From the NCBI GenBank assembly GCA_963793785.1, contig CAWCBH010000003.1, forward strand, positions 186,001 to 250,000: a DNA stretch of 64,000 nt, in the 5' to 3' direction. How positions within the stretch are numbered: position 1 is the first letter of the stretch; each line of letters opens with the position of its first letter. The stretch comes from CAWCBH01 sp963793785 (GTDB taxonomy: Bacteria > Actinomycetota > Thermoleophilia > Solirubrobacterales > 70-9). Below, piece by piece: positions 63,020 through 64,000 of the stretch. A program made the translations under genes and the position numbers. The notes beneath the pieces are model-generated. The model saw only the letters and a list, made by a program, of their open reading frames with translations, had not been told where the DNA came from and did no database searches.

Positions 63020-63202
63020 CTAGGCGGCCGAAGGCTGGCTGGTGCCCTGCTTGCTGAAGTTTCGGAGCGAGGACTCGAAAAGAGTCCTGTCGATGCGGCC
63101 CTGGAAGATCGGAACGCCCATCTGCATGCACTTCTCGATCACGTCGCGCCGCTTCATGTGAAGCTCGTCGGCGAGCTCGGTGGGCGTCAGATGAATGGCC
63201 AC
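63020..63202 (-). CDS. Small helix-turn-helix-like protein
   Basis: 60 residues from GTG 63202, preceded by GGGAGG (63209-63214). The sequence AIHLTPTELADELHMKRRDV, then IEKCMQMGVPIFQGRIDRTL, looks like a winged or excisionase-type helix-turn-helix, also similar to the N-terminal domain of IF-2. It carries no transposase or integrase neighbour. It has one of the best canonical promoters of the window and is likely well expressed. A small regulator or translation-associated protein is possible. Confidence 0.7.
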   Translation of the reverse strand: MAIHLTPTELADELHMKRRDVIEKCMQMGVPIFQGRIDRTLFESSLRNFSKQGTSQPSAA

Positions 63203-63240
63203 AAATGACCTCCCTCTCTGGTTGAAATTCGTGCAGTGAA

Positions 63241-63268
63241 TGTTTACCGGTCCTGGCGGATGTGTCAA
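63241..63268 (-). promoter_or_regulatory. Sigma-70-type promoter of the small helix-turn-helix gene
   Basis: On the minus strand TTGACA (63263-63268), a 16-base spacer, then TAAACA (63241-63246). Transcription would start near 63234, about 32 bases before GTG 63202. Confidence 0.6.
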
Positions 63269-63277
63269 TCAAATCAG

Positions 63278-63290
63278 CCGCAAATTGCGG
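63278..63290 (-). terminator. Weak terminator after the Nif3-family gene
   Basis: CCGCAA-T-TTGCGG on the minus strand, followed by CTGATTTGATT, 8 bases after the Nif3 stop. The loop is very short, so pairing in vivo would be partial. Confidence 0.3.
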
Positions 63291-63297
63291 ACTCCGA

Positions 63298-64000
63298 TCA
63301 GACCGGGTTTGGCACGTCGATGAACTCATGGGCGACCTCGAAACGCTCGGCGACGAGCTCCCCCAGGCGCCGGATGCCGAAGGTCTCGGTCGCGTAATGC
63401 CCGGCGGCGATGAAATGGATTCCCACCTCGTTCGCGTCGGCCATCGCGTGCTCGGCGGGCTCGCCGGTTATCAAGGCGTCAAGGCCAAGACCGGCGGCCT
63501 CCTCGAGAGCACCGCTGCCGGCGCCGCTGACGATGCCGAGCTTGCCGATTCGCGCCGGCCCGGCCGCGAAGACCAGCGGCTCGCGACCAAGCAGGGTGCC
63601 GATCCGGGCAATCAGCTCCTCGACTCCAAGCTCGGCCCTGCTTTTCGCGACGAGCCCGATCGGCCTGCCCTTGACCTCCCCGAACTGCCGCTGCGGCTCC
63701 AGCTCCAGCGCCTCGCACAGCAGCGCGTTGTTGCCGACCCTTGCGTGCGCATCGAGCGGCAGGTGGTAGGCGGCGACCGACAGCCGGGCCGAGAGCGCGA
63801 CCCGCAGGCGGGCGGCGAGCCGCTCGCTCAAGGCCCGCGACCCGTCGCCGAAGAATAGGCCGTGGTGGGCGAGCGCCAGCTGGGCACCTGAGTCCACCGA
63901 CCGCTCCAGGAAGGCAAGGCTTGCGGTCACCCCGGTCGTGATCCGGTCGACCTTCGCGTCACCGGGCACCTGCAGGCCGTTCGGTCCGTAATCGTCGAAC
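63298..64000 (-). CDS. Nif3-like dinuclear metal centre protein, 5' end outside window
   Basis: The gene enters from the right edge: FDDYGPNGLQV at the border is the family's conserved N-terminal motif, followed by DAKVDRITTGVTASLAFLER. Metal-ligand motifs visible are LALAHHGLFFG (His pair), AAYHLPLDAHARVGNNALLC and, near the C-terminus, FIAAGHYATETFGIRRL. About 234 residues are in the window and only a short N-terminal part is missing. Family proteins form hexamers with a bimetal centre, and their biochemical role is poorly defined. GTG 63969 is an internal codon, not the start. Confidence 0.88.
   Translation of the reverse strand, partial: FDDYGPNGLQVPGDAKVDRITTGVTASLAFLERSVDSGAQLALAHHGLFFGDGSRALSERLAARLRVALSARLSVAAYHLPLDAHARVGNNALLCEALELEPQRQFGEVKGRPIGLVAKSRAELGVEELIARIGTLLGREPLVFAAGPARIGKLGIVSGAGSGALEEAAGLGLDALITGEPAEHAMADANEVGIHFIAAGHYATETFGIRRLGELVAERFEVAHEFIDVPNPV

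Noticed and set aside
63020..63202. Small helix-turn-helix protein as a phage excisionase
   Set aside because: No integrase, attachment-site repeat or other phage gene is nearby, and the gene has a strong housekeeping-type promoter.

Overview
The window is a very GC-rich bacterial chromosome segment. It holds almost the whole ribosomal-protein/RNA-polymerase supercluster in actinobacterial order, flanked by a surface-polysaccharide cluster and by mixed housekeeping genes. Frequent GTG/TTG starts, start codons sitting 6-9 bases after a TANNNT box (leaderless style), a GC-rich L10 leader, a four-cysteine S4, a 61-residue zinc-type S14, and accessory genes placed between operons suggest an actinomycete of the Thermoleophilia (Solirubrobacterales-like) type. 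That placement is inference; no rRNA or tRNA gene is present to confirm it.

Layout. 1-8.4 kb: polysaccharide export and assembly cluster (two glycosyltransferases, AsnB-like amidotransferase, ABC permease and ATPase, a third glycosyltransferase-like gene on the other strand, a sugar-nucleotide epimerase). Nearly every gene here is broken by multiple single-base frameshifts. 8.4-20.8 kb: rpmG-secE-nusG-rplK-rplA, then an alpha-carbonic anhydrase lipoprotein, the L10 leader, rplJ-rplL and rpoB-rpoC. 21.0-24.1 kb: flavin monooxygenase, alpha/beta hydrolase, and two minus-strand genes. 24.2-30.2 kb: str operon (rpsL-rpsG, then a minus-strand pair of paralogous membrane proteins, then fusA-tuf). 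30.3-43.5 kb: S10-spc block from rpsJ to map. 43.5-46.3 kb: a penicillin-acylase-family gene lying where infA is normally found. 46.4-49.3 kb: alpha operon (rpmJ-rpsM-rpsK-rpsD-rpoA-rplQ). 49.3-64 kb: small secreted/membrane proteins, truA, surE, ligA, a secreted beta-helix protein, a lipoprotein, a hydrolase-adenylate cyclase fusion, DacB, a patatin-like protein, a fatty-acyl-CoA ligase, a small DNA-binding-like protein, and a Nif3 family gene cut by the window end.

Most notable: a family of short hairpin repeats sits inside ribosomal-protein genes, truA and one spacer. One class has four copies built as GAGCGA, a variable arm, a conserved 16-nt loop, the complementary arm, then GAGCG. The arms differ between copies but remain complementary, the copies are read in two different reading frames, and one copy is non-coding. 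A second class (20-nt identical loop, covarying arms) lies in rplC and rpsE, again in different frames. These repeats account for parts of the unusual L3 insertion, the acidic S17 and S5 extensions and the TruA insertion. This points to a mobile or spreading DNA/RNA-level element that colonises coding sequence.

Other observations are the absence of infA, a Gly at the Asp516-equivalent of the RpoB rifampicin region, a leaderless-promoter pattern, and isolated frameshifts in rplJ, rpsQ, rplR and surE that are probably sequencing errors.
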